Source: Agrobacterium tumefaciens
GTDB taxonomy: Bacteria > Pseudomonadota > Alphaproteobacteria > Rhizobiales > Rhizobiaceae
Length of the DNA: 64,000 bases
Assembly (NCBI RefSeq): GCF_000834635.1
Contig: NZ_JXQV01000004.1
Coordinates: 186,001 to 250,000, forward strand
Direction: 5' to 3'
Below the pieces are notes generated by a model. It was not told where the DNA came from, ran no database searches, and saw only the letters and a list, made by a program, of their open reading frames with translations. Position numbers and translations under genes: made by a program. Position 1 is the stretch's first letter. Each line of letters begins with the position of its first letter. Shown here one piece after another: positions 45,130 through 53,628 of this stretch.

Positions 45130-46718
45130 TTGTAAATAAACCCTACCGAGCCCTGATAGGGCTGTGTGTGAGCCTGCTGCCGGTTGCCATAGACTTTGTT
45201 GACGCGGTTCATGAAATACATGCCGGCATCATTATCCGGGTTGAAGTTGTCATCCGGGCGGGCGATTTCGTTGCGCGCCACCGGTCGCACCAGATAGGGC
45301 GTCGCGATGATGACAAGCTCGGTCTCGTTGCGGATAAAGTCCTTGCTGCGGAACAATGTGCCGAGGATTGGCACCTTGGAAGCTCCGGGCAGGCCGGACA
45401 TGGCCTGGCGAACATTGTCCTGCACAAGACCGGCAATCACGATGGAACCGCCGGATGGCAGCTCCACGCTTGTGGAAGCCTCACGCTTGCGGATGGACAG
45501 ATAGGTGCTGCCGGGAATGCTGACGCTGCTTCCGTTGCCGGTGACGGCACTGCCCTCATAGGTGGGCTCTGAGACATTGGTCTCGATTTTGAGGCTGATA
45601 CGGCCGGGCGACAGCACGACGGGACGGAAATTCAGTTCGATGCCGTAGTCGACCTTATCTGTGGTGCGCGTCACAGTGGGCCGACCGGTTGTACCATCGA
45701 CGGCCACTTCCTGTTCCGCAGGCAGGCGGAACTCGCCGCCGACATAGAATTTCGCTTGTTCGCCCGAGATGGCCGTCAGGCTCGGTTCTGCCAGCGTGCG
45801 CATCACACCGGCCTGTTCCATGGCGTTGAAATAGCTGCCCAGAGTGACCTTGCCGATGGTTCCGGCAATATTACCTGTCCCGGCAACGCCGATTGCGTTG
45901 CCAAGGTTCGCTGGGTTGGAAAAGGAGATGCGGCCGCTTGCGTCACTGCCGGAACCGCTGATGGAGCCATTGAAGCCCAGTTGCTTGAGGACCTGCCGGC
46001 TGACCTCCGCCACCGTCACCTTCAACGTGACCTGGTCTTCACCCTCGATGGTCAGCATGTTGACGATGGATGATGACTGGCGGTCTTCCGCAAAGATAGC
46101 GACCGCACCATCGCCATTGCTCTGGCTGGTCTCGGTAATATTGCGCGTGGTTGCCTCACCGCCCTTCAGGAAGGCAGATGCAAGCTGAACGGCACGGGCG
46201 GAATCCTGAGGCGTGCGCACACTCCCAGACAAGACGATATTGTCCGATACGATTTCAACACGAATGTCGGATTCAGGAATGAAGCGGCGAAGATTGGCTT
46301 GCAGGCCGGTAATATCCCGCTCGACCTCCAGATCAAGGCTGACAATTTCCTGCCCCTGATCTCCGAATATGAAAATATTGGTCTGGCCGACTGCCTTGCC
46401 GAACAGGTAGATACGTCGCGAGCTGCGCGTCACGGCATCCGCCATACTGGGGTCTGCAACCAGAATATCATGGGCGTCCTGCGGCAGGTCGATGACCAGC
46501 GCCTTGTTCAGGCCAAGCTTTAGCCGCTTGCGAACACCCTGGCCGCTTTCATTGATCCGTACGATGCTGGCGCTCTGTGCCAGTGCTTCGTGTGTCGACA
46601 GGCCCCATGGCGCGTTCAAACCGGGAAAGCCCGAGAATGCGATGCAAAACGCCAGTCCGCCCGTGACGGACGAGCGCATGGCTTTTGTCAGGCAGGAAAT
46701 TGCGCGGTGTCTGGTCAT
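45126..46718 (-). CDS. cpaC: Tad pilus secretin CpaC/RcpA
   Basis: A 530-residue outer-membrane secretin that forms the pilus channel. It has a signal peptide, then the pilus-specific N-terminal domain (about 55-140: LGLNKALVIDLPQDAHDILV, RIYLFGKAVGQTNIFIFG), a BON-like domain (about 145-215) and a C-terminal secretin domain with VELPSGGSIVIAGLVQDNVRQ, PGASKVPILGTLFRSKDF and VIIATPYLVRP. It overlaps cpaB and cpaD by four bases each. Equivalent to ctpD. Its N-terminal domain is paralogous to the stand-alone protein at 48846-49298. Confidence 0.96.
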   Translation of the reverse strand: MTRHRAISCLTKAMRSSVTGGLAFCIAFSGFPGLNAPWGLSTHEALAQSASIVRINESGQGVRKRLKLGLNKALVIDLPQDAHDILVADPSMADAVTRSSRRIYLFGKAVGQTNIFIFGDQGQEIVSLDLEVERDITGLQANLRRFIPESDIRVEIVSDNIVLSGSVRTPQDSARAVQLASAFLKGGEATTRNITETSQSNGDGAVAIFAEDRQSSSIVNMLTIEGEDQVTLKVTVAEVSRQVLKQLGFNGSISGSGSDASGRISFSNPANLGNAIGVAGTGNIAGTIGKVTLGSYFNAMEQAGVMRTLAEPSLTAISGEQAKFYVGGEFRLPAEQEVAVDGTTGRPTVTRTTDKVDYGIELNFRPVVLSPGRISLKIETNVSEPTYEGSAVTGNGSSVSIPGSTYLSIRKREASTSVELPSGGSIVIAGLVQDNVRQAMSGLPGASKVPILGTLFRSKDFIRNETELVIIATPYLVRPVARNEIARPDDNFNPDNDAGMYFMNRVNKVYGNRQQAHTQPYQGSVGFIYK

Positions 46719-47524
46719 TGTGCCGAACCTCCCTGTCCGTCCCGGACGATTGAGCCGGATTTGATGATCTGGATAGCCCGTTTTCCGGAGCCCCCACTCA
46801 GGAGATAATCGGCAGATGTTGTGTCGCTGTCTTGCGCGTCAGCAACCGAGCGCAGAGAAAGTGTGAGGCGATCCGCCATTTGCTGCGCAACCGTCATGAT
46901 CTTCGCCTGCTCTGGCGTCAGTTCCAGCGTGGCCGTTGCACCGACAACTGCTGTGGTGCCGTCTTCGCCTTCCTTGATCTGCTGGTCGATGGCCAGAACA
47001 CGGACATTGTTGAGAACGTTTTCGGTGAGAAAACTCCCCGCATCGCCCTTGCGAACCATGATCACGTCGACACGGTCGTTGGGAAGCACGAAACCGCCTG
47101 CGCCAGTGGCAACGGAAATTTCCGTCGCGACAGCCCGTTTGCCCGCTGGCAACAGCGCAGACATGATGCGCGTGCTGGAATCCACCACCTTTTCAGGCCG
47201 CAGTGGTTCGCCTTCAAACAAGGGCAGGCGCACCACAGAGCCGGTCAGCTCGGTGATAGCGTCGGGCCGTTTAGTCTCGGTGACGAAATTTTCATTGATG
47301 CTGCCCTGCGGCCATGCTGCCCAGCGAACGGAGTCGGCGCTCAAACGGCTTCCGACAGGCAGATTGACGGAAGATACCAGAATATTGACCGTCGGTTCCT
47401 TCTGAATGATCGCTTCCGCATGCTCGACAACCTGCTGCGGCCCGCCAAGCTGCATGGCCAGCAAACCGGCCAGACCGGCGGCGACCACGGCGACTGAAAG
47501 AATGACGATGCGAGACGGTTTCAT
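46715..47524 (-). CDS. cpaB: Flp pilus assembly protein CpaB/RcpC
   Basis: A 269-residue periplasmic protein anchored by an N-terminal helix (RIVILSVAVVAAGLAGLLAM). The SAF-like domain is at about 48-110 (VNLPVGSRLSADSVRWAAWP). The CpaB core follows with GKRAVATEISVATGAGGFVLPNDRVDVI split over residues 128-158. It is thought to gate or stabilise the secretin. First gene of the cpaB-C-D coupled group; 127 bp separate it from cpaA. Confidence 0.93.
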   Translation of the reverse strand: MKPSRIVILSVAVVAAGLAGLLAMQLGGPQQVVEHAEAIIQKEPTVNILVSSVNLPVGSRLSADSVRWAAWPQGSINENFVTETKRPDAITELTGSVVRLPLFEGEPLRPEKVVDSSTRIMSALLPAGKRAVATEISVATGAGGFVLPNDRVDVIMVRKGDAGSFLTENVLNNVRVLAIDQQIKEGEDGTTAVVGATATLELTPEQAKIMTVAQQMADRLTLSLRSVADAQDSDTTSADYLLSGGSGKRAIQIIKSGSIVRDGQGGSAQ

Positions 47525-47651
47525 GCTTGGGCCTTGAAGGAGTCAGAATCTCTCCCCACCATGGCCCGCCATTGGTGTAATTATAGTTAATAAAATGTGT
47601 CGCGCTGTGGTTAATGAGATTTAAACGCCGCCCTGCTTGGAAGCTAGAGAC

Positions 47652-48164
47652 CTATATCATGGCCCGCATGGCAAATTGTACGATGGGCGCATCCGGATAG
47701 GTCACGAGACCAGCCGCAGCAATGGCAATGCCATAGGGCACTTTCTTGGCAACGAGCAGAGAGTCGGGAACAGGAAGGCCGCTTGCCATGATTTGTTGAT
47801 GATGAGAGCGGATGAACAGAATGCCGATGGTGAGGATGCCGCCGAAAAGGGCTACGGCAACCATATAGACCGCCAACGCCTGATCGAAGCCGAACCAGAC
47901 GGCAGATGCTGTCAGTAGTTTGGCATCTCCACCGCCCATTGTATTGAGTGCGAACAAGGCAAAGCTTGCTGCGAAAACGGCAAGCCCCGCCACAAGGCTC
48001 ATGGAGAATGTTTGCAGGTCCATACCTGCCAGGGGTGCAACGACGACAAATGACAAAAGCAGGACAATCGAAATGCGATTGGGGATCGTCATTGTAAAGA
48101 GGTCGTTCATAGCCGCGAAAGCGAGGCACAGCGGTATAATAAGAAATATTGCTGCGGTAACCAT
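47652..48164 (-). CDS. cpaA: Prepilin peptidase CpaA/TadV (A24 family)
   Basis: A 170-residue aspartyl membrane peptidase that cleaves the Flp prepilin leader. Six hydrophobic segments are present. The catalytic aspartates are D21 (AAMNDLFTMTIPNR) and D80 in the GxGD motif (MGGGDAKLL). It lacks the methylase domain of PilD, as is normal for Tad systems. GAGG lies before the ATG. It follows the pilin gene, with an intervening terminator; equivalent to ctpB. Confidence 0.94.
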   Translation of the reverse strand: MVTAAIFLIIPLCLAFAAMNDLFTMTIPNRISIVLLLSFVVVAPLAGMDLQTFSMSLVAGLAVFAASFALFALNTMGGGDAKLLTASAVWFGFDQALAVYMVAVALFGGILTIGILFIRSHHQQIMASGLPVPDSLLVAKKVPYGIAIAAAGLVTYPDAPIVQFAMRAMI

Positions 48165-48209
48165 TATTCAGACCTCAGAATAAATGCCATCGCATGCTTC
48201 TTTATCATT

Positions 48210-48239
48210 AAAAACTATACCGCCATACGGCGGTATAGT
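48210..48239 (-). terminator. Terminator/attenuator directly after the Flp pilin gene
   Basis: A perfect 11-bp stem ACTATACCGCC/GGCGGTATAGT (48214-48224 with 48229-48239). On the minus strand it is followed by TTTTT, 20 bp after the pilin stop and 45 bp before the cpaA start. Confidence 0.88.
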
Positions 48240-48259
48240 CGATTGTATTTCCATCTGAA

Positions 48260-48460
48260 TTACTTGGCTGGTGCAGCAGCGCCGCCCGCGCCGGATGTGG
48301 AGATCTTCGTTGAGATGTCACCGAACACGCGCGAAAGAGACGATCCGATGGTCGAGGCACCAGTGATGATGCCGACGGAAATCAACGCTGCGATCAAGCC
48401 GTATTCAATGGCGGTCGCGCCGGACTCGTCTTTCATGAAGCGAGCGAAAATCTGTGTCAT
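48260..48460 (-). CDS. Flp/Fap-type major pilin
   Basis: A 66-residue prepilin (ctpA/pilA equivalent). The short basic leader MTQIFARFMKDESG ends at the prepilin site G14|A15, followed by ATAIEYGLIAALISVGIITG with E19 and Y20 conserved as in Flp pilins. A short Gly/Ala/Ser tail follows. CpaA should cleave it. The ribosome site AGGAGAACCCGC is strong. A CtrA-type box lies 113 bp upstream and a terminator just downstream. The protein forms bundled pili for surface attachment. Confidence 0.96.
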   Translation of the reverse strand: MTQIFARFMKDESGATAIEYGLIAALISVGIITGASTIGSSLSRVFGDISTKISTSGAGGAAAPAK

Positions 48461-48845
48461 GCGGGTTCTCCTAAACTCTTCGATTGTTGTTCAGCACGCC
48501 GACAACTGTTTTCCGTTGTTCGGTTCCAGCCAAACTAGCGAGGGTAGATTTCCAACCACTTAAAAAAGCTGCTTAAGAAATGATTAAGCGAGGGTCACGT
48601 TGAGCATAGTAAACAATAGATCAAAGTAGAATCTCAATATTTATACATCGCTGAAAGCCCTTATTCTTGCGGAAAACACGCTTTAATTCACTCTCAGATA
48701 ACGTTTCAATGTGACGCATATCGAGTTTCAAAATGGTGCATGCCCCATACTGGCGCAAAAAAATGAAGCCGCAGAGCTTTGCGCCTATGCCATAATGGGA
48801 TTGCGATTTAACGCTTCATTCACCAATCCCGCGCATGGTGATTTC
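48461..48845. other. 385-bp divergent region between the pilin gene and the secretin-N-domain gene
   Basis: AT-rich, and contains a perfect CtrA-type site (48573-48587). The frame on the plus strand is open from 48711, but the first 45 codons lack signal-peptide or domain character. No RNA gene recognised. Confidence 0.5.
48573..48587. promoter_or_regulatory. CtrA-type binding site upstream of the Flp pilin gene
   Basis: TTAA-GAAATGA-TTAA, an exact TTAA-N7-TTAA match, extended as CTTAA...TTAAG. It is 113 bp before the pilin ATG; another TTAA lies at 48560. pilA is CtrA-dependent in Caulobacter; use here is inference. Confidence 0.65.
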
Positions 48846-49298
48846 ATGACTATAGCGCGCCCGCTCCAATCAAGGCTGTCCCGACCCATGCTGTCCATTT
48901 CCACGGCACGAATCGCTGTTACATTGGCTATGGTCATCGCGTCATCGACGGCAGTTTTCTCAGCCGATGGCGATATGCTGCGTGTTTCCATGAATCACGC
49001 CCGCGTGCTGAAGCTGGATAGGCCCGTCAGCAAAGTCATTATCGGTAACTCCAAAGTCGCAGATGCCACCGTTGCGGATGCAACGACGATTGTGCTGACA
49101 GGGCGCAGCTTCGGCACCACAAACCTGGTCCTGCTGGATATTGACGGAAATGCTATCGTTGATGAGCGCGTGCTCGTTTCCATCGATGAAGGCAACACCG
49201 TCCGCGTCTTCCGCCAGACGGCCCGCACGGTCTTGTCCTGCACGCCGAACTGCGAAGAGCATGCGCCCACTGAAGGCGGCGCGGCCAGCGGCCAATAA
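48846..49298 (+). CDS. Stand-alone pilus/secretin N-terminal-domain protein
   Basis: A 150-residue exported protein. ATG 48846 gives a signal peptide (ARIAVTLAMVIASSTAVFSA); ATG 48888 is a second option. The mature part is a single T2SS/T3SS pilus N-terminal domain (PF13629-like): VLKLDRPVSKVIIGNSKVADATV, then TGRSFGTTNLVLLDIDGNAIV. It matches the first domain of CpaC in the same order but has no secretin channel. A C-x3-C pair (CTPNC) near the end may form a disulfide. Divergent from the pilin gene; probably an accessory of the secretin. Confidence 0.82.
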   Translation: MTIARPLQSRLSRPMLSISTARIAVTLAMVIASSTAVFSADGDMLRVSMNHARVLKLDRPVSKVIIGNSKVADATVADATTIVLTGRSFGTTNLVLLDIDGNAIVDERVLVSIDEGNTVRVFRQTARTVLSCTPNCEEHAPTEGGAASGQ

Positions 49299-49470
49299 CA
49301 CTTTTCTGACGATATCAATGCGCCAAAGGCATGGCTGAAAACGTCAGTTGTGCTCGTGCATGTCTGCGCTTACGGCACGTGAAAACGCGCAAATTCGCCA
49401 GCGCCCGAAGGCGTGATTTTCACTGCGAATTTTTGCTAAGTTGTTGATCTGGCAAAGATCAAAAATGGAA

Positions 49471-49557
49471 TGGTGCCCAGAAGAGGACTCGAACCTCCAC
49501 ACCCTTTCGAGTACCAGCACCTGAAGCTGGCGCGTCTACCAATTCCGCCATCTGGGC
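49471..49557 (-). tRNA. tRNA-Leu (anticodon CAG)
   Basis: A class II tRNA of 87 nt including an encoded CCA (49471-49473). Acceptor GCCCAGA/TCTGGGC is intact. The D-arm GGCGGAATTGGTAGACGC is typical of tRNA-Leu. The anticodon stem GCCAGC encloses loop TTCAGGT, giving CAG. A long variable arm and GGTTCGAGTCC T-arm follow. It reads CUG, a major leucine codon in this GC-rich genome. Confidence 0.97.
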
Positions 49558-49704
49558 GACGAGGAGCCATGTACGGGGGCAGCCGCCTGGTGTCAACAGA
49601 CATTTTGAAGTTTTGTGACGATCATTGATTTTTAAGCGAAAAAAACGACATCGGCCTGTCGTGTTCAACGGCAATGCCGCATTATGGCTGAGCCGACTTG
49701 AGAA

Positions 49705-50016
49705 TCAGCTGTCCATGCCTTCGTTCGGGGTTCTGTCGAAATGACCGAGGTCCCGGTTCGGGTCGATCATATCGCGAACGCGCTGTTTGAGATCCTTAGG
49801 GCCGGGAAAACCGCCATCGCGCTTGCGCTCCCAGATGACATCGTCGCCGACAAGAATTTCGAAGCGGCCGCCGGTTGCCGGAACCAGCGCTACCTCTGAA
49901 AGGCTGTCTGCGAATGTTTGCAGCAGTTCCTGCGCCATCCAGGCGGAGCGCAGCAGCCAGTTGCACTGGGTGCAGTAGATGATGGCAATGCGTGGTTTTG
50001 GGGCGGCGTCTTGCAT
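49705..50016 (-). CDS. SelT/SelW/SelH-family (Rdx) thioredoxin-like protein
   Basis: A 103-residue protein with the Rdx pattern: a beta strand then C15-x2-C18 (IAIIYCTQCNWLLRSAW), and the later GGRFEILVGDDVIWERKRDGGFP. In eukaryotic homologues one cysteine is selenocysteine; here both are ordinary cysteine codons. A redox role is likely but the substrate is unknown. Monocistronic, between a tRNA and a GNAT gene. Confidence 0.9.
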   Translation of the reverse strand: MQDAAPKPRIAIIYCTQCNWLLRSAWMAQELLQTFADSLSEVALVPATGGRFEILVGDDVIWERKRDGGFPGPKDLKQRVRDMIDPNRDLGHFDRTPNEGMDS

Positions 50017-50087
50017 CGTATCCTCATATCTGCGGAAAGGGTGAAAAACATGTTTCGCCAGGCGCAGCTGATTTGCAAGTGTGTGGG

Positions 50088-50606
50088 CTAGCCGATCCGC
50101 TTGAAAAACAGGGTCGTGCCGCAGTAGCGACCATCGGGAAACAGCGCGTAATCGGGAATGACACCCACGCGCTGCCAGCCGAACCGGGGATAAATAGCTT
50201 CCGCCTCGCTGCCGGTGGCTGTGTCCAGAACCAGAAGGGTGCGGCCACGCCGGGCCGCTTCGGCTTCCACATGGTCCATCAGCTTGCGGGAAAGACCGAG
50301 ACCCCTTGCTGAGCGATGCACGAGAAGCTTCATCAGATCGCCCCGGTGCAGCTGGTTGGGTTTTGATGCGAGCCCGACCTGAACGGTGCCGACGATTTTG
50401 CCATCCACCTGCGCGGTAACGTGAATGATCTCACCTCGATCCACGGCATCAGCCACGCCGTGCCAATAGGCCTCTGCATCATTGGGTGAGAAGGGCAGCA
50501 TGAAGCCAACGGACGCGCCACCATTGACGCAATCGGAGAGAACCTCGCAAAGCTCTGGCAACGCGGCCAATGTTTCCTGCCCGTTCAATGTGCGGATGGG
50601 GGTCAT
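50088..50606 (-). CDS. GNAT-family N-acetyltransferase
   Basis: A 172-residue acyltransferase with the acetyl-CoA loop RGLGLSRKLMDHVEAEA (Q/RxxGxG/A type: SARGLGLSRK) around residue 115, then LVLDTATGSEAEAIYPRFGW as the C-terminal motif. The MKLLVHRSARGLG segment is characteristic of small-molecule GNATs. It precedes the XRE-cupin regulator's stop by 18 bp on the same strand order (cupin gene upstream, end 50625), so the two are likely co-transcribed and the regulator may govern it. The substrate is unknown. Confidence 0.85.
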   Translation of the reverse strand: MTPIRTLNGQETLAALPELCEVLSDCVNGGASVGFMLPFSPNDAEAYWHGVADAVDRGEIIHVTAQVDGKIVGTVQVGLASKPNQLHRGDLMKLLVHRSARGLGLSRKLMDHVEAEAARRGRTLLVLDTATGSEAEAIYPRFGWQRVGVIPDYALFPDGRYCGTTLFFKRIG

Positions 50607-50624
50607 TCGTAACTCCTGAAGATG

Positions 50625-51200
50625 TCAGCGCTTGCGCTGGTCCAGCACCACGGCGTAGCGCGCAGGTTTATCGGATGGATTGTGGAACATGTGTCCTTCG
50701 CCGACGGGCATGAACAGGCAATCACCCGGCCCCATCCGGTGCACCTCGCCGCCGGTCGTCATGTCCAGCGCGCCTTCCAGCAGCCAGACATATTGCACCA
50801 TGCCTCGGCTTGCCGTGTGCGGCGGGAAGGTCACCTTGGCATGGGGCGGAAACTCCACCTCCACGATATCAACATCGGAACCTTTAAGGGGAGGGGAGAT
50901 GGCGCGTCTGATATAGCCGGTATCCGGATCTTGCCATGTCGGCTGGTCCTGCCGTTTGATGAGCGGCGAGGCGGCGCCTTCATCCTGCGCAAAGAAGCCG
51001 GACAGCGAAAGCCCGAATGCCGCGCAGATACGTGCCAGAAGCGCGGCCGTCGGGCTGGCTTCCGCCCGTTCTATCCGCGAAATCATCGCCCGGCTGACGC
51101 CGGATGTGGAGGCGAGCTGGTCCAGCGTCAGATTTCTCTGTTGGCGCAAATGCCTGATGCGCTCCGCAATGGACAGCTCGATGTCATCGTGATTTTCCAT
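50625..51200 (-). CDS. XRE-cupin transcriptional regulator
   Basis: A 191-residue regulator: an XRE helix-turn-helix (residues 10-66: RIRHLRQQRNLTLDQLASTS, GVSRAMISRIERAEASPTAA) plus a C-terminal cupin (about 110-188: HTASRGMVQYVWLLEGALDM, GPGDCLFMPVGEGHMFHNP). The start is the ATG at 51200; the frame stays open for 449 more codons only because it runs antisense through lepA. It is probably co-transcribed with the GNAT gene. Such XRE-cupin regulators sense small metabolites. Confidence 0.88.
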   Translation of the reverse strand: MENHDDIELSIAERIRHLRQQRNLTLDQLASTSGVSRAMISRIERAEASPTAALLARICAAFGLSLSGFFAQDEGAASPLIKRQDQPTWQDPDTGYIRRAISPPLKGSDVDIVEVEFPPHAKVTFPPHTASRGMVQYVWLLEGALDMTTGGEVHRMGPGDCLFMPVGEGHMFHNPSDKPARYAVVLDQRKR

Positions 51201-51359
51201 TATGTAAGAATATAAATCTCTCAAGATGGAGTCAAGACGCCGCAGGAGAATGCCGCTCCAAAAGTCTTCTGCATTGCGATCGTTAAAAAGCCGAACTTTA
51301 AAGGCGTTTCGCCAAATTCCCGCTTTTCCAGCGCAAGAGCCCCTGCTATAGCGCGGGGC

Positions 51360-53186
51360 ATGAGCACAAATTCGACCCGCACCCCGCTTGACCATATCCG
51401 CAACTTTTCCATCGTTGCCCATATCGATCATGGCAAATCCACGCTTGCAGACCGGTTGATCCAGTCCACGGGTGGCCTTGCCGAACGCGATATGTCCGAG
51501 CAGGTGCTCGACAACATGGATATCGAGCGCGAGCGCGGCATCACCATCAAGGCACAGACCGTGCGCCTGCATTACAAGGCGAATAACGGCGAAACCTATG
51601 TCCTGAACCTCATCGACACCCCCGGCCACGTTGACTTTGCCTATGAAGTCTCGCGCTCGCTGTCGGCGTGCGAAGGTTCGCTTCTGGTGGTGGATGCCTC
51701 GCAGGGCGTGGAAGCGCAGACGCTGGCCAACGTGTATCAGGCCATCGACAATGATCACGAGATCGTCACGGTCCTGAACAAGATCGATTTGCCTGCTGCC
51801 GAGCCGGACCGCATTCGCGAACAGATCGAAGAAGTCATCGGCATCGACGCCAGTCAGGCCGTGTTGATTTCTGCCAAGACCGGCCTCGGCATTCCCGATG
51901 TTCTGGAAGCCATCGTTCACCAGTTGCCGCCGCCAAAGAGCGAGCTTGGCGAAAAGGGCCCGTTGAAGGCCCTGCTGGTGGATAGCTGGTATGATACCTA
52001 TCTCGGCGTCATGGTACTTGTGCGCGTTCTCGATGGCGTCCTGACCAAGGGCCAGACCATCCGCATGATGGGCACCGATGCCAAATATCAGGTGGAGCGC
52101 GTTGGCGTTCTCACTCCGAAGATGGTGGCTGTCGATAGCCTCGGTCCGGGCGAGATCGGTTTCATCACCGGCTCGATAAAGGAAGTGGCCGACACCCGCG
52201 TTGGCGATACCATTACCGAAGACAAGCGCCCAACGGCGCAGGCGCTGCCGGGCTTCAAGCCTGCGCAGCCTGTGGTGTTCTGCGGCCTGTTCCCGGTCGA
52301 TGCTGCGGACTTCGAAGATCTGCGTGCCGCCATGGGCAAGCTTCGCCTCAACGACGCATCCTTCTCGTTTGAGATGGAGTCCTCTGCGGCGCTCGGCTTT
52401 GGTTTCCGTTGCGGATTCCTTGGCCTTCTGCATCTGGAAATCATTCAGGAACGTCTGGAGCGCGAGTTCGACCTCGACCTCATCGCAACTGCGCCGTCTG
52501 TGGTCTACCAGCTGACCATGACCGATGGCTCTGAGCGCGAGTTGCACAATCCGGCTGATATGCCGGATGTCGTCAAGATTTCAGAAATCCGCGAACCGTG
52601 GATCAAGGCGACCATTCTGACCCCGGATGATTATCTCGGTGGCATCCTGAAGCTCTGTCAGGATCGTCGCGGCATTCAGACGGAACTGACCTATGTCGGC
52701 AAGCGCGCCATGCTCACCTATGAGCTGCCGCTCAACGAAGTCGTGTTCGATTTCTATGACCGCCTGAAGTCCATTTCCAAGGGTTATGCCTCGTTCGATT
52801 ACCATCTGGATGGTTATCGCGAAGGCAACCTCGTCAAGATGTCGATCATGGTCAATGGCGAGCCGGTGGACGCTCTCTCTATGCTCGTGCACCGCACCGC
52901 AGCTGACAAGCGCGGCCGTGACATGTGCGAGAAGCTGAAAGACCTGATCCCGCGCCACATGTTCAAGATCCCCATTCAGGCAGCCATCGGCGGCAACGTC
53001 ATTGCGCGTGAAACGATCTCGGCCATGCGCAAGGACGTGACGGCCAAGTGCTACGGCGGCGATGCCACCCGTAAGCGCAAACTTCTGGACAAGCAGAAGG
53101 AAGGCAAGAAGCGCATGCGCCAGTTCGGCAAGGTGGACATTCCACAGGAAGCCTTCATTGCCGCGCTGAAGATGAGCGACGATTGA
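51360..53186 (+). CDS. lepA: Elongation factor 4 (LepA)
   Basis: A 608-residue ribosome-associated GTPase that back-translocates or assists ribosomes under stress and in initiation or assembly. G-motifs: [15 protein letters not shown] (G1), DTPGHVDF (G3), LNKIDLP (G4). EF-G-like domains II, III and V follow, and the LepA-specific C-terminal domain ends with [20 protein letters not shown], split here as family signatures. Full length. ATG at 51360 directly follows a G+C-rich leader; terminator follows the stop. Confidence 0.98.
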   Translation: MSTNSTRTPLDHIRNFSIVAHIDHGKSTLADRLIQSTGGLAERDMSEQVLDNMDIERERGITIKAQTVRLHYKANNGETYVLNLIDTPGHVDFAYEVSRSLSACEGSLLVVDASQGVEAQTLANVYQAIDNDHEIVTVLNKIDLPAAEPDRIREQIEEVIGIDASQAVLISAKTGLGIPDVLEAIVHQLPPPKSELGEKGPLKALLVDSWYDTYLGVMVLVRVLDGVLTKGQTIRMMGTDAKYQVERVGVLTPKMVAVDSLGPGEIGFITGSIKEVADTRVGDTITEDKRPTAQALPGFKPAQPVVFCGLFPVDAADFEDLRAAMGKLRLNDASFSFEMESSAALGFGFRCGFLGLLHLEIIQERLEREFDLDLIATAPSVVYQLTMTDGSERELHNPADMPDVVKISEIREPWIKATILTPDDYLGGILKLCQDRRGIQTELTYVGKRAMLTYELPLNEVVFDFYDRLKSISKGYASFDYHLDGYREGNLVKMSIMVNGEPVDALSMLVHRTAADKRGRDMCEKLKDLIPRHMFKIPIQAAIGGNVIARETISAMRKDVTAKCYGGDATRKRKLLDKQKEGKKRMRQFGKVDIPQEAFIAALKMSDD

Positions 53187-53192
53187 TCACGA

Positions 53193-53225
53193 AAAAACCG
53201 CTTGCCCCAAGGACAAGCGGTTTTT
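53193..53225. terminator. Terminator of lepA
   Basis: AAAAACCGCTTG pairs with CAAGCGGTTTTT (12 bp), followed by CTTTTT. It is usable from both sides for the convergent small membrane-protein gene. Confidence 0.92.
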
Positions 53226-53249
53226 CTTTTTCACCAATATGGTGTCAGC

Positions 53250-53558
53250 TTATGGCTGCGTCTGCGTGCCGCCAGTGTTTGGCGATGCTGGCGCTGTGGT
53301 GTTTGGCGCAGCGGGTGTCATCGGTGCCCGTACTGGCTCGTTGGCCGCTGGCGCTGTTGTCGATGAGGTGGTCGTTGCGTCTGTCGTCGCCGGCGCGCTC
53401 ATCTGCATCCATATGAAGCCACCGATCAGCAGCACGGCGATGATGGCAATCCACGGCATCAAGCCGGGTGATTTGCGTGCGGCTTCCGGTGTGGTGCGCA
53501 GTTCAGGGCGATCTGGACGAAGGTTCGGATCGCGTGGCAGGTTTGGATCGATTGACAT
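53250..53558 (-). CDS. Small single-pass membrane protein, hypothetical
   Basis: A 102-residue protein. ATG 53558 follows GGAGAAACGAGC. A proline- and arginine-rich N-terminus (SIDPNLPRDPNLRPDRPE) precedes one helix (GLMPWIAIIAVLLIGGFIWM, about residues 33-53). The rest is a Thr/Ala/Pro-rich, low-complexity periplasmic tail with several TTAPA-like repeats. No family recognised; similar short proteins occur near lepA in rhizobia as far as I recall. Function unknown. Confidence 0.7.
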   Translation of the reverse strand: MSIDPNLPRDPNLRPDRPELRTTPEAARKSPGLMPWIAIIAVLLIGGFIWMQMSAPATTDATTTSSTTAPAANEPVRAPMTPAAPNTTAPASPNTGGTQTQP

Positions 53559-53628
53559 GCTCGTTTCTCCTCTACTATGCCGAGAAAACAAGCAGTCTCG
53601 TATTTTGTTCCCGAAACATGAGAAAAGC

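Noticed and set aside
47611-47624. CtrA-like TTAA-N6-TTAA upstream of cpaB
   Set aside because: The spacing is six rather than seven bases, and the region is AT-rich enough for chance matches.
51201-52547. A long open frame on the minus strand continuing upstream of the XRE-cupin gene for 449 codons
   Set aside because: It runs antisense through lepA, reads as low-similarity basic/His-rich sequence, and the true regulator start at 51200 is supported by domain boundaries.
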